Under the pieces are notes generated by a model, which was given only the letters and a program-made list of their open reading frames with translations, was not told the origin of the DNA and made no database searches. From positions 30,785,997 to 30,849,996 of the forward strand of contig OW203765.1 in NCBI GenBank assembly GCA_934045905.1: 64,000 nucleotides of DNA. The letters run 5' to 3'. Made by a program: the position numbers and the translations under genes. Of the stretch, positions 22,919 to 34,064 are shown piece by piece (within the stretch, counting starts at the first letter, position 1; every line of letters starts with the position of its first letter). The stretch comes from Leuctra nigra. Its lineage: Eukaryota > Arthropoda > Insecta > Plecoptera > Leuctridae.

Positions 22919-23179
22919 ACATGAAAGTCAATCCTTGCATGTTTGAGGCCCAAAATTCACCCCAAAGGGATGAACGCAGCACTTTGATATTTGGTTAGGT
23001 GTTGTCAGGTGGCTAAATATACCCGATAACCATGATTTTCAACTTTCATTTCTCACTGCATGTATGCCTGTCGACACCTCGTTTCGACCACTTAAGCCGT
23101 TGCGGTATAAGTCTCTGGTAGTAGCTCGCACGTTGTATTAGAGCGGTGCTTGGCAGCGTCGAGCTAGCGCCCGACTAGA
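22554..23179 (+). repeat. 617-bp repeat block, copy 2
   Basis: Matches 20034-20650 nearly base for base, with a longer (GCCA)n tract and GCTAGC instead of GCTAAC in the terminal hairpin loop. It is followed by ATATCAACAAAT, the outer boundary of the duplicated region. Confidence 0.85.
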
Positions 23180-23317
23180 TATCAACAAATTAACTCATAT
23201 TGCAGCACTCTCTTACACTCATGTTACCATTACAAATATAATAATAAAACGAGAATATCTATACGAGGAAAAGGTTAAAATGTACACTAATCTAGGATAA
23301 AAACAAAGGTATTAATT

Positions 23318-23420
23318 AAAGCCAGTAAAATGGACCGCGATATTTCGCCAACTAGGTCGGTCGACTTCCTCAGGCGAGACTGGCAAGACAACATTAAAAC
23401 AAAACAAACCTAACCACTAG
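23318..23420 (-). mobile_element. Possible diverged LINE 3'-end fragment
   Basis: The minus strand has CCTGAGGA, a stem GTCGAC...GTTGGC, then GAAATATCGCGGTCC and ATTTTACTGGC. This repeats the layout at the end of the Jockey element (33821-33890): CTGAGGA, stem, GAAACGTCGC, then a small stem with a TTTT-type loop. The stem sequence differs but still pairs. Identity as a related 3' end is inferred. Confidence 0.4.
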
Positions 23421-24924
23421 TTTAAAATGACCCCTACTGAGCAACCGGTGAACTTGTCATCCCGCGTGTAGGCAAATCTCGCACAACCGGCCGCACAATA
23501 CTGCGCCATGAGTCATCGAAGATATAGCATGGTTGGCTGATAATTTTTTTTATTACACATAACAAAGGTAACTTTAACATATTTGCTTTCTCTCTCATTG
23601 TTTTCTATATAAATTGCCACAGCATAATCCTAATTAAAATTATGCATATTCGATTATACATGGTCAGCTACCACAGAAGAAGGATTAAATAAGACTTGAA
23701 ATGCATTTTCTGATGAAACCAAAGCTCCGATCATGTTACAAATTCATATGTAAACGAACAGGATTGTAATGATTATTTCCTTAAAATAAATAGCATGATC
23801 CGTTACTTTCGTTTGAAAAGTAATGCGAAAAGAACACGCGTAAAAAAGTACAACGATTCGAGGCGTAATGTCTCAAATGGAGACGCTAGCTATCTGTTGA
23901 TGTTTTCATGAAACACATCTCCAAACAAATATCAATTAATATTTCTCTCATCTCACATCTTCAGACAAGTTATAATCAAGGGCAGACGTTTGCAAATACG
24001 TCGAAGTTTCTTTATAGGAAGCTAATTTCGAAAGTAAGATATTGTGTTAGTCGAATGAATGAGTATAATTTTAACAAAGAGAACCTGAGAGGTCTTAGAA
24101 GACAATGTACTGCGAGGGCGTTCAAGACAATTAGCATTAATTGGAGTCTTGAATGATAGCTGAGATAATTAAATCAGATGAAATACTCTTCTTTGCGACG
24201 GAATGGAATCTGCAATCTGAGCTCAAGAGAACATAATAGGTTCAAGACTAAGAAGGTACGACGGAAACATTGCATATAAATTAGTTTAAAATTGGATTGT
24301 ATTCGTATTTTAACAACGGTTGAAATGATAAAGGTCAAAAATATCTAGACAAGAATTTACAAGAAAGATAAAGACTGCTAAGATTAGTCTGCAGAATTCC
24401 TTAAAATTAAAAATTAAACTTGTTATGTTACTTTTTAAAATATGATTTGATTTAAAATCATATTATTTGCTTTTAAAAGTTAAGTTTTGTCCTGAAGAAG
24501 GTTCAAAAATATGAATCAAAACTGTTGACATTATACATTAAATAAACTACATACAGGAATTCCAAACGATTCTAATGTTTTTGATGTTCTTGAGTGGAAT
24601 TAATATAATAGTTCTTACCAAATACCAATGGTGATTTTTGTGCAAGGACTCTTGATTATAGCTATGATTACAGAATCATAACTATAACCATATTGTTTTT
24701 CGGTTATGGTTATGCTCATGGTTCACATGGTTAGTCTCACGTGAGATTTACATGAGTCCCTTGTTACATTACAATTATTTGCATGAAGTTGAGCAACTTC
24801 ATTTCAGTAAACTGAAAATCATACATGTTTAATTACTGACGGCTTAAAGGTGTTAACTTCAAATTTTCATATTTCATAAATGAGATAATGAAAACCTTAA
24901 ATATATGTTTGATAGAAGATCCAA
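23421..24924. other. Gene-free stretch
   Basis: One 82-codon ORF at 23908 has no recognisable features. GGAGACGCTAGCT at about 23879 resembles the family C tail. Nothing else is supported. Confidence 0.5.
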
Positions 24925-24990
24925 TGCAGTCTTGCCCTGCGTTGTCTTGTGTTGGCCCTGAAAAGGGCAGATGGCAGCGACGTTTGTTTG
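24925..24990 (-). mobile_element. Jockey-type LINE 3'-end fragment
   Basis: The minus strand reads AAACGTCGCTGCC, then a histone-type stem-loop with its outermost pair lost (TGCCCTTTTCAGGGCC), then ACAAGACAACGCAGGGCAAG. The following bases align with the sequence after the stem-loop in the full-length LINE (ACAAGCAACCAACAGAGCAA). It is a short remnant of the same or a sister family. Confidence 0.55.
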
Positions 24991-24999
24991 ATAAAAGAT

Positions 25000-26250
25000 A
25001 TGACTTCTACATTTTCATTGAAATTTGAATCGCATTCTGTTTTGTTTTTCTTACTATAACCGCAGATTTTCCTTTATCTCTGCGAATCACAACAGATAAA
25101 ATTATTCGTATAATATGCTTATGATATCGTATTGTTTAGAGCAGATTATTTATCACGCAACAAGCTAAATTTTATTTATTATACCGTTGAAACTCTTTCG
25201 AGGAATTACTTCGGAAGTTATGGGTATATCCTAGTTTAATTAAAAGTGATATATAATATTCAAAAAATAAAACAGATACAATATACATAGAATAGATACA
25301 AAGATAGCGACTTATCAACATAATTGCATTTCCAAATCCAATCAGCGATGTCTTTCAGCTGCAGGATCATTTTAATTTCAAGGATAATCTCTCAAAAGAA
25401 TCGTCTTCTTCTCTTTGGTAGACGTCACAGAGTGGCATGAACTTAAAAGCAGAGCTTAAAAGTGTCTATTTATCTAGAGTACTGTCTTAGATCCTCTCAA
25501 GAATTAGTAATTATCATCTGAGCGGGAAAACTAATCACTTCATGTTTTATACAATAGTATCAAGAGAAGAGCCTTGACAGATTACGTGGCCTTCTAAAGG
25601 AAAGTGGGAGGAATTTAGAAAGTTCGTAAGAATTCAAAGAAAATTTATGTTATAAATCCCCAAGAAATCATCAAAAGAGTTTGAAGAAGTAAGTGAGGTC
25701 ACAAAGACCTGATATCCATTTGAGGGCAGGGCTTACATATACTTGGTTGAGGTTTAAAAATACAGTAAGATTTTACTTGATGAAATCCATGTTTCATGAA
25801 GCACAAAAAGGCGGTCCCTACTTTTTTCTAAACGGCTTTACCGGTTGTCTTCAAATTTTCACAGATTATAGATAAAGAGTATATCTGAGTTTTATTTGTT
25901 GTTTTGTTATTTCAGGTCAGAGGTGCCAAAAGACCCAAATATTGCCCATATTAGTACCTCCTCAACACGACAATAAACATTTTTTTTTATTATTTTTTGA
26001 ATTACTAGAGACACAGATTTACTCAATATCTCTATGCTGTTAAATTTTGAAGACAATCGGTCAAGCCGTTAAGAAAAAAGTTGGGGCCGCCTTTTTATGT
26101 TTTTTTTGTGGATTTCAACATTTTAAATAAAATAAATTACTTCACAGCAGTATATACAACACGATTAAATGTCACAAATGTCACGCATTGCTAATGCATT
26201 TTCATCCATTTCTAGGATTTTTTACATCCGAATCGAACTTTTCTGCGAGT
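25000..26250. other. Gene-free stretch
   Basis: AT-rich with chance ORFs. At 26030-26075 a phrase (TTAAATTTTGAAGACAATCG then GTCAAGCCGTTAAG) resembles the loose phrase of family C and the 20-22 kb repeats. Confidence 0.5.
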
Positions 26251-26251
26251 A

Positions 26252-26340
26252 TTATCGACAATTAACCTCGGTGATCTGACGATAACCTTGGTAACCCACT
26301 CGAGCCATTGTAAGAAAACCATATCTCCAGTCCCGCACGA
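26252..26340 (+). repeat. SINE-like fragment (family S2)
   Basis: TTAACCTCGGTGATCTGACG is shared with 52636-52660, the 3' portion of the longer copy at 52440-52700. Only the 3' domain is present here. Confidence 0.55.
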
Positions 26341-26454
26341 AGCAAATATACACCTTCCCTTCCACATGTTACGAAAATCTAATTTCAAAAAGCAGACATG
26401 CAAGAATTTCAAAAATAAGAAAATAATTCTCTCTTAGCTCTTTTAAAAATCAGA

Positions 26455-26690
26455 ACATTGAAAAAGAACGCGAGTCTTTTGAACGCGAGTGAAATTCCGC
26501 GTCTCTTTAACATGTTTATAAAGCACGCGCGTTGCATTCTGGAATCCGATTTGCTCTCGCAGTTCTCGGCGGAGGTTTCGACGTCGCGACGTCGTGAGAG
26601 CCGCGCGTCAGGCGTCGTGACGTCTGTGGCAGGCGTCGAAGTGATCAGCGGATTACAATAACTTGTGTCGGATTTAGCAGGTTGACAACC
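26455..26690. promoter_or_regulatory. CpG-rich island, possible promoter or first exon
   Basis: In a region of low G+C this stretch is dense in CpG (AACGCGAGT, AAGCACGCGCGTTGC, TTTCGACGTCGCGACGTCGT). A plus-strand frame of 67 codons crosses it but resembles no protein. Such isolated CpG-dense islands in AT-rich insect DNA can mark a transcription start or an exon. There is no TATA box or clear splice donor, so this is a candidate only. Confidence 0.3.
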
Positions 26691-27540
26691 CGCAAGGAGC
26701 GTTGGTTACACTTACAGTGTGTTAGTCAAGGCGGTCAAGGGCAGTGAAATAAGGATAGAATAAATATATGCCTACGTCATACACAATTCAAATTGGGGTG
26801 CAACTCACAAATCTTCGAAACTAAAATGGTAAAAATTCAAATCTTGTGTATCTGTTTCACTTTGTTTGTTTTTGTTTGGTCTTTGGTTTGGTTACTTTTT
26901 GGTTTGGTGTTTTTTTTTCATAAACATCGTCCCATGAGCAACGAATATTCAATATTTATGTTGTTATCCCAGAGAAAACTTTCCACTAATATCATGTTGT
27001 CATATTCCTTGTCACGTTTTATCAGGATCCAGGACTTTAAACCATAAAATGATAATTCCTTACAGCATTTTTATTTTAATTTTGAGAAAGAATTTCCAAG
27101 ATAAAATGATTGTCGTATATTATATCAAGTCCAAACTTTCAATTCGATTTTAAAGACCTAAATTACGAAACAAAGTTTTTTTCTATTAAAAAGTTGAAGT
27201 GTGATTAAATATTAAGTGGAAAACGTCAGGATTTAGCTCCAAGTACGCGGGACGTCTAAAATCAGTAATAGTTTCCATTTGACGAAGTTTTATTGAAAAT
27301 CCAAAGTTATCATCGTTACTTCCTTATTTAAAGTTTTGCAAGTGCTTTAAAGAGAGAGGGAGATACAATAAAGACGCCGTCATAGTGACGTCCCTGCAAG
27401 CTGTTAGAGGAAAAAGTTAAAAGTATAATTTTATGGAGTCTACGGAAAAGCTGACAATTCCAACCCATCCTATCTTGAAGTTTGAAGATTAATGCCTTCC
27501 TTCACTGTGGAGTTACTCTAAACTAATTATATTCCTAATG
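26691..27540. other. Gene-free stretch
   Basis: An 84-codon frame at 26793 is hydrophobic because of GTTTG-rich low-complexity DNA. No other feature is supported. Confidence 0.5.
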
Positions 27541-27544
27541 CTAT

Positions 27545-27740
27545 TTAACGTCGCGCTTGCAACTAGAATGACACCGATGAACGATGGCGATGTGGGAAGG
27601 ACGCGGTCGTGGCTGTTAATTGGGAACCTTCCCATCATTTGGCTCTCGGACAAGGGATAATCAAGTAGGAAATACTTAGGAATAGAACACAGACATGTGC
27701 AAGTCCAGAGCATTACCACCTGAGCCAAATTGCTCACTTA
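27545..27740 (-). repeat. tRNA-derived SINE (family S1), copy 1
   Basis: The minus strand begins with a pol III A-box, TGGCTCAGGTGGTAATGC, followed by GGACTTGCACATG. The body contains GCCACGACC and TTCCCACAT blocks and ends GCGACGTTAAATAG. The plus-strand copy at 51268-51500 has TGGCTCAGATGGTAACGC and GCCACGACCACC, so two copies support a real family. The B-box is poorly preserved here. Confidence 0.6.
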
Positions 27741-27920
27741 CACATTTTCAGTATTGTCAAAAACACAATGTTTTTTTACGTTTCTATGAATGATAATACT
27801 ACAAACAGTACTTATTAGCAGATAATACCATTCGTGAATCCAGCCCCTGACCATTACTGGTATTAGTTAAAACATGGCTGTAAGAAAATATGGAATGTCA
27901 ATGAAATAATTTACAGAAGA

Positions 27921-28320
27921 GCTCGCCGGAAGCAAGAATTTTTCTGGCAAAGACTTCGTAAATGGGGCGTAAATTGACTGTGACAAAAACTCTAATAACT
28001 TGCTTAGGTATTTATACAAATAGAACTCTGATTTAGAAGTATACATACACTGTTCTGACAGCTATAACATCAGTAAAATTAAGGATATGTTAACAGTAAA
28101 TATGCTCTATTTCGAATAAAAAAAACTTACATTTTTACCTCTATAGGGTTTTCACGACCCCAATTTCATCCCAGAACTATGGTGAATATCATTTGAAAAC
28201 AAAATCTAGTTGGATCAACCATTTATTTCACTTAAAAAATTAAAAAACTGGAATTATATACAAATAATTTTTTCGCCCATTTACGAAGTCTTTGCCAGAA
28301 AAATATTCGCTCGCCGCAAC
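27921..28320. mobile_element. MITE-like element with TCTGGCAAAGACTTCGTAAA ends
   Basis: ATTTTTCTGGCAAAGACTTC within 27935-27975 is mirrored at 28272-28312 (CATTTACGAAGTCTTTGCCA), giving inverted ends of about 45 bp on a 400-bp element without coding capacity. Its left third (27930-28075) also has an inverted copy at about 30460-30612. Confidence 0.65.
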
Positions 28321-29930
28321 AAGGATGAATGTGACATTTCTTACATTGTTCAAGAACAACTAAAAACCAACCGACACCAGATAAGCCACCAATGTTAAGG
28401 CCAATGCATATCACGTGACTTTATTTCTCTACATCCGATCAAAAGAAATAGTTACCTATGTGTACATACCTTACATCGTTCATGCTGAATAATCCAAGGT
28501 GATTTATGAAGTAAATTCACTGCATACTGGAGCTTATCAATATTTTCTGTCAATAATATTTATTTTTGCAGTGGTTTAAGAATAAAATAAATGAAAATCT
28601 AGTGTATCCGTACGCGTTTGAAAGCTGTCAATACCCAGTGCTGTTATTTTAAATATTACATTCATAATAGTGGATATAATTAATATCTCAACATTTCGTT
28701 GGAAAGATGAAGAAAGAGCGCATGTTTTGTTAGCAAAATTGTGTCAGGTTTGTGATGCATATGTGCCCTTTTATTAGATTAAAGTTAGCTGTTCTTGGCA
28801 ACTCGTAGGATTTCCTTAAACTTCAGGTCTTGATTTGAGAATATTTAGGTGCAAGGAAGTAAAATCATCTAATATGTTATTTTCGCAGTTCTTTTCTGCG
28901 TAGATTAGTTCCAACAGATGTGTTCTAACTTATCTGATGAGTTAGAAGTATATGCTAAACTGAACCCTTCCAAATGAAAATGTGTAGCTTTTTGGTTGAA
29001 AAGTCACGTGATATGCAGCCACCTTAACCAGAGATTTCAATTCTTCTTTTAGAGGGGAAAAGTTCAATATTTCGAACTTAGATTGCGCCAGCTTAAACGG
29101 ATATATGGATATTCATCCTTTTAAAGCAAAAAAACGCGTTTTGAAAAATGTGTCACATTCAGCCTTGTTCTGGGGAGCTCTTACATTAATGTTATTGGAT
29201 ATAACATAAACATAAACATAAACATAAAGGTGTAATCAATCATCTTCCTAGAGTCTGTCAAAGCTAATGGCTTGTTTTCTGCACTGCACTGCAGTAACAG
29301 CACATTCTCTCGGTGCATTCTGCTGTCATTCTTGGCATCTGCTTGAGTTGGAATTCCACTTCGGTAATTAGGTCGTGCACACGTGCCCTCCGTGTACATT
29401 CCCCGTCATGTCATAATGTCCTAATGATTTATTTGTCTCCCAGATATTTGACGCCCGAGGTTCAACATGACCACAACGTGACCTGAAGATGCTGGACCAA
29501 TCAGATCTAGGAGGAGAAGGGATCTTGATTTCAGACTTAGGCTGCGAACACACGGGGCGTTTTTTCATGCCCATGACGAAGCGTTTGCACGCCGGCGAGC
29601 CGCCGAGCAGATAGGTAGCTTAAGTCTTAAGATAAGAATTCATACTTCCATTCGGTTCAATTTCGCAAAATGGCTACCTTTTCACCGAAAATGATACTGG
29701 GCAAACTTCAAGTTTAGCGAAACCGAACCGAAAGCGCACCGAAAGCAAAGTCTGGGAACTTTATGGGAGCGAACAATGGAAGAAAAAATATGTTTAATAT
29801 ACATGTTTAACAATTTCAGAGTGAAATGAATGGTTGATGTAACTTAATTAAGTTTTCATGGACCTTTCACCATAGCTCTGCGCCGGAATTAAATTCGTGA
29901 AAGCCTTTTAAAGTACAACATTTTAGATTC
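28321..29930. other. Gene-free stretch
   Basis: Chance ORFs and a short (ACATAA)n array at 29205-29227. No coding or repeat assignment can be supported. Confidence 0.5.
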
Positions 29931-29959
29931 TTTAATATTAAATGGGTCATATTTCCTAT

Positions 29960-30615
29960 ATCCTTCATTTTGCTAATAGTCCAGTCAAATCAGACTTAAA
30001 AATGTCCAAACCCAAAACAAATTGCAACTTTTGGGTTTTTGGTGTCATTCTCTTCAGAAAAACGCCCTCTACAACATATCCAAAATCCGCCAAAATCCGC
30101 GCACCGGAAGTACTTTTTAATCACTTTTTAAGTTAATTTCCCATGCTTATTCAATTTTACAAAAAAAAATCCTGTAACTCCGATTTTGACGAAACTTGGC
30201 AGAATTGTTCACCATCCTAAATTAACACAAATAGCTCTCTGAGCGTTTTTCTCTGAATCTCATCGTTTGAGTGTAATTTGACGTTTTGCGAGGTCCATAT
30301 CTCCCAAAGTGACCGAAATCGTCGAAAACTGACTAAAATATGACTTTTCGATGGGCCACATTTCACATTTGGCACATTCACATATATGGAATTATTCTGA
30401 AGAGAATTACACAAAAAACAAATATTGCAATTTGTTTTGGGTAAATCTCTCATTTGTCTGGACTCTAATGTTATAGCTGTCGGAACACAATATGCCGCAC
30501 CTTCATATCAGAGTTATAATTGTATATAAGCAAGTTATAAGAGTTTTTGTCACCCTCAAGTTTTCTCCCATTTACCACGTCTTTGCCAAAAATTTCTCGC
30601 GTTCCGCTTTGTTAT
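29960..30615. repeat. Composite inverted-repeat region
   Basis: Bases 29970-30060 (CCAAAACAAATTGCAA, CATTCTCTTCAGAA) are approximately the reverse complement of 30355-30450 (TTGCAATTTGTTTTGG, TCTGAAGAGAATTACAC). The middle carries a TTGACGAAACTTGGCAGAAT phrase. The right part, 30460-30612, is the inverted copy of 27930-28075. It is probably a diverged relative of the 27921 element with additional sequence. Confidence 0.55.
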
Positions 30616-30894
30616 GGTTCGTCCAAATAATGAACTCTAGTCCCTTCCAAAATACGATGGGTCAGGAGATAGTTCACACTTGAAGACTTCTCGATCCTAT
30701 TAGTACAAAACAGATTAGCTGGACCTCCTCATCCTCTTCCTCATCATAATCCTCTTTAGACTCTCCTCATGTCTACAAGTCCCCGCCACAAATCTCTATC
30801 AAACCACCATTCCATTTTCCCTCACTTTCCTCTCACTTCGATGTCAACTAGCAAAACTCATCATCTCGCTCTCGCAACCGACTTCTGTCCTCAG

Positions 30895-31438
30895 CAGTGG
30901 TGTAGTCGAGGGTATACGCGGGTATACGCCGTATACCTAAAAAAAATAGTTTTGCTGAAGAGTAAAGATGTCAGGAATATTTAAAAATTCAAAAAAGTTA
31001 ATTTCAAATTGTCAAAATACCAAAAAAAATCCCTGCGGGGCAAGGTGGTGCCATGCTCTCCACCACCCTAAAGTGTCAAATTATAAAATTTATTGAATAT
31101 TTTAACAAAATACGCCTCGTTAAGTCTCAAAATTGATTTCACAGTGTCAAAAAAAACGCCCTGCGGGGCAAGGTGGTGCCGTGCCCGCCACCACCTTATA
31201 GTGTCAAATTATAAAATTAATTTAATTTTTTAACAAAATACGCCTCATAACGTCTTAAAAATTATTTCACAGTGTCCAAAAACCAAAAAATGCCGTGCGG
31301 GGCTGGGTGGCGGGCGCGCCCACCCTTATTTCGAGGAAAATTGTTTTCCTTGCCTTGCCCCCCCCCCCCCCCCCGGCAGAAATCCTGCGGACACCCATGG
31401 TAGCGTATACCCAAAAAAATATTAGGACTACACCACTG
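30895..31438. mobile_element. hAT-type MITE with 8-bp target duplication
   Basis: The ends are CAGTGGTGTAGTC and GACTACACCACTG. They are flanked by GTCCTCAG (30887-30894) and CTCCTCAG (31439-31446), an 8-bp duplication with one mismatch. Ends starting CAGNG and 8-bp duplications are hallmarks of hAT transposons. Subterminal GTATAC-rich blocks occur on both sides. No transposase, so it depends on an autonomous relative. Confidence 0.85.
31018..31340 (+). repeat. About 130-bp tandem repeat inside the hAT MITE
   Basis: CCTGCGGGGCAAGGTGGTGC recurs at about 31032 and 31160, with a diverged third copy at about 31291. Between them, blocks such as GTGTCAAATTATAAAAT and AACAAAATACGCCTC repeat in order. 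Each unit holds a GGTGGTG...CACCACC hairpin. Confidence 0.8.
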
Positions 31439-31446
31439 CTCCTCAG

Positions 31447-33750
31447 CTTGAATCCTGAATACTTTTTAAATTTATTCTGATTATTTGACAAATGAAAATT
31501 GTATTGGGCTCAATTGCTCAATAACTTCCGCAAATAAATTCTATTTTTAGTCATCAAAAAGCTTTTGATTAGGAAAAGTGGGTTGCATTCTAAAATCGGG
31601 ATTCAATTATTTTTTTAAATATTCGATATTATCAGACTCTGTTGGAATAAAATTTCTATACTTAAGGTGCAGGTTCAAGAGAATTCTAACCGTCTAGTAA
31701 ATGACTTTCGTTTTCAAATGCGTGTTAAACTCTGCCTAGAAATACCTAGAGTTTGAAAATTATCGGCATCCAATATTGCCTCGTGCATGTTTAATATTCT
31801 AAGATTTTCCAAGTGGTATCTTATGATTAGATAATATTCTCACACGTACGTAACAAACTTCATAAGCCAATTTAAAACGATGAAAGAACTTCGATATATT
31901 ATTCAAACACGTTTTCTTCATATTCCTCGACGTCAAATGCATTTGTTCATATTTTTATGTAGCTAAAAGATTCCAAATATCCAAAAACAGAGCTTTAACT
32001 AACAGATAATAACCATACATTTAAAGTGAAACTCTACACTTTGGCAGGATGTATTTAAGATTGCCTAAAATCGCAAATTCATTCTGACACACAATGAATT
32101 CATTCGCTACACATTCTGTTGACAAATCTGTGCTGAAGTTCATATCAGATTGGCCCAGAATGTAAGAGTTATGAACTGAAAATGCTGTAAACAAGTTATC
32201 TGCCAAATGCACCGTTATAAATCATACGGTTACATTACTTTCAAGAATTGCTAATAGCAAACTTCAAGATCGCGAAATAATGTCGTATATCTTCATTCAG
32301 TGCTGAAAATGAATGGCTGTGTGCTAATCTTTCCAAGATTTAAATTACAGATTTGGATTCAATGCAGTGAGCAAAAAAAATTTGGTAATTCAAAATAGGT
32401 ATGTGAATACGGTTATTATTGAAACCATTTGGTCAGTTGGATCTTTCCTAATATCTCCCTGATCATTAATTATTTAAAAATTCACGTAACCATTTTGGAA
32501 TCTTCGTACAAGTAAATTGACTTCAAACAACTGTTATGCCATCGTTATTTACAGATTTTAGTATCAATATTGGTCATTGGGGAATACTCAAAATTTAGAA
32601 TAGTAATAAGTCCAGTGGTAATTTCTGTACAGTCCTTCGTTGTTGCCATTAGAACTAACTAACCAACGCTGAATTGAAAACCCAGTCCTATAAACATTAT
32701 TATTTACGAATATAGTACCTATGCGATGAAATATCTCAAGCAATCCACAAATGCACATCCTAGTTGGTATTCCTAACACAAAATAAATGAAACAGTAGTG
32801 TCACGTATAACGAAGCAGCCGACCGAGAAAATGCTATGGAAATGCCCTGTTGTTCTTCTCTCAAATCCCTGAAATAATATCCAGTTTCAGTCACGAAAAT
32901 AACCTTCCCATTCGACTCCATCACAAAAGCAAACAGTGAAAAAGGATATGCAATAATATCGATCGAATAAAATAAACTGACAGACTGCACTGACGTCACG
33001 ACTTTACACTAAAGCTCGTAGATTCTAAAGATTCAGGTTGGGATTTGATGCACGGTTTCAATTGCAGCTGAATCACAATAATTACGCTCTCGGTAGAAAT
33101 GCCAGTAATGAAAACTGAGCTTCTACTTTTGAAAGAAGGAAGAGATAAAGTTTTCTTTCACAAAGTTCATGTACGGTTTGAACTAAATGTATAGTTTTCA
33201 AATGTAGGAAAAACAAGGAAAAGGATCACAATTCAAACGTAAGTTCAATGCTAATGATGTAAACAATGGTTTGGGAAACGAGAAACTTTTACCCTTTAGT
33301 CATTATCGATGGTATTATTCGACATTTTGACAATTCTGAATACGTAGAAACATGTAGAGAACTTTATAAACTTAAAAAGATATATTAGTTGTAAGATTTT
33401 GACAGTTGATATTAATTTTTAAAATCAAATCGAACTGTCGGCACAGATTACAAATTCAATTTTGTTACCATAAAATTAATTACATTTATTTACCCCCAAA
33501 TACTAAGTGAGCAGTTCATTTTGGTGTCAAGCAGCGGTGAAAAATGGAGACAGGCGAAATTTTACTGCATATAAGCGATAGATTCAGATTTATGGGATGT
33601 AGGAAAACCAGTCAAATTGTTGAAGTTGACTCGCACATTATTGATTGTTTCGATCTTTCAGTTTGGCCAGCTTGACATGGCGATATTGCTAGCGTTTACC
33701 TACTGAAATCATAACAATTCTTTGAAAACATCAGATATTGTACTCATGAA
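31447..33750. other. Gene-free stretch
   Basis: AT-rich with only short chance frames. I see no repeat match within the window. Confidence 0.5.
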
Positions 33751-33820
33751 AAGAGTGGCAATAATTCTTGTTTCTCTTCTTTGTATGTGGATCCGGTGCG
33801 GTTCTTGCTCTGTTGGTTGC

Positions 33821-33890
33821 TTGTGCTGGCCCTGAAAAGGGCCGTTCGCAGCGACGTTTCGAGGCACTTGCTGTCCTCATCCTCAGGCAG
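33821..33890 (-). other. Paired RNA structures in LINE 3' UTR, one histone-type
   Basis: On the minus strand the 3' UTR has CTGAGGA, a stem GAGG...CCTC, GAAACGTCGC, then GGCCCTTTTCAGGGCC at 33843-33828. The last is a 16/16 match to the metazoan histone mRNA 3' stem-loop (six-pair stem, UUUC loop, GGYYYUUUUCARRRCC). Histone RNAs carry ACCA or similar after it; here it is AGCA. The same pair of structures recurs at 51550-51606, and partly at 24954 and 23321. A function in RNA processing or RT recognition is inference. Confidence 0.6.
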
Positions 33891-33981
33891 GCTGGGGTGG
33901 AATGGCTGGATGGCTTCTTCTTCCAGTTCAAGTTGCCTCTGAGGACAACGGAAATCAAATGCCGGGCCTGCGCCCACTAAT

Positions 33982-34064
33982 TTGCCATCTAGGGTAGTCT
34001 TACGTCTGTTTTAGGTTTTCATCTTGAGTCTGCTTCGTCAGACAGACGGAGCCTTAGATGGCAA
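33982..34064 (-). other. 10-bp inverted repeat at the ORF2 stop
   Basis: TTGCCATCTA at 33982-33991 and TAGATGGCAA at 34055-34064 are exact complements. The second contains the ORF2 stop codon, so the RNA can form a stem enclosing the first 60 or so bases of the 3' UTR. Significance unknown. Confidence 0.5.

Larger units (their letters stand above)
20648..23181 (+). repeat. Tandem segmental duplication, copy 2
   Basis: The second copy is about 800 bp longer than the first. The extra length comes from an internal 212-bp tandem duplication (21101-21514) and a segment of about 650 bp (21900-22553) with two tRNA-like sequences. The remainder follows copy 1 closely. Confidence 0.85.

Noticed and set aside
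26793..27047. Secreted or membrane peptide with a hydrophobic N-terminal half
   Set aside because: The hydrophobic run comes from GTTTG-rich low-complexity DNA, and there is no supporting promoter, splice site or conservation.
33821..33850. True histone gene or histone pseudogene
   Set aside because: The upstream minus-strand sequence encodes no histone C-terminus in any frame and instead belongs to the LINE 3' UTR.
33851..33890. Active hammerhead ribozyme
   Set aside because: CTGAGGA and GAAAC flank a stem as in a hammerhead, but one extra base separates the core from stem II in all three copies, and no stem I pairing between the two outer sides could be drawn.
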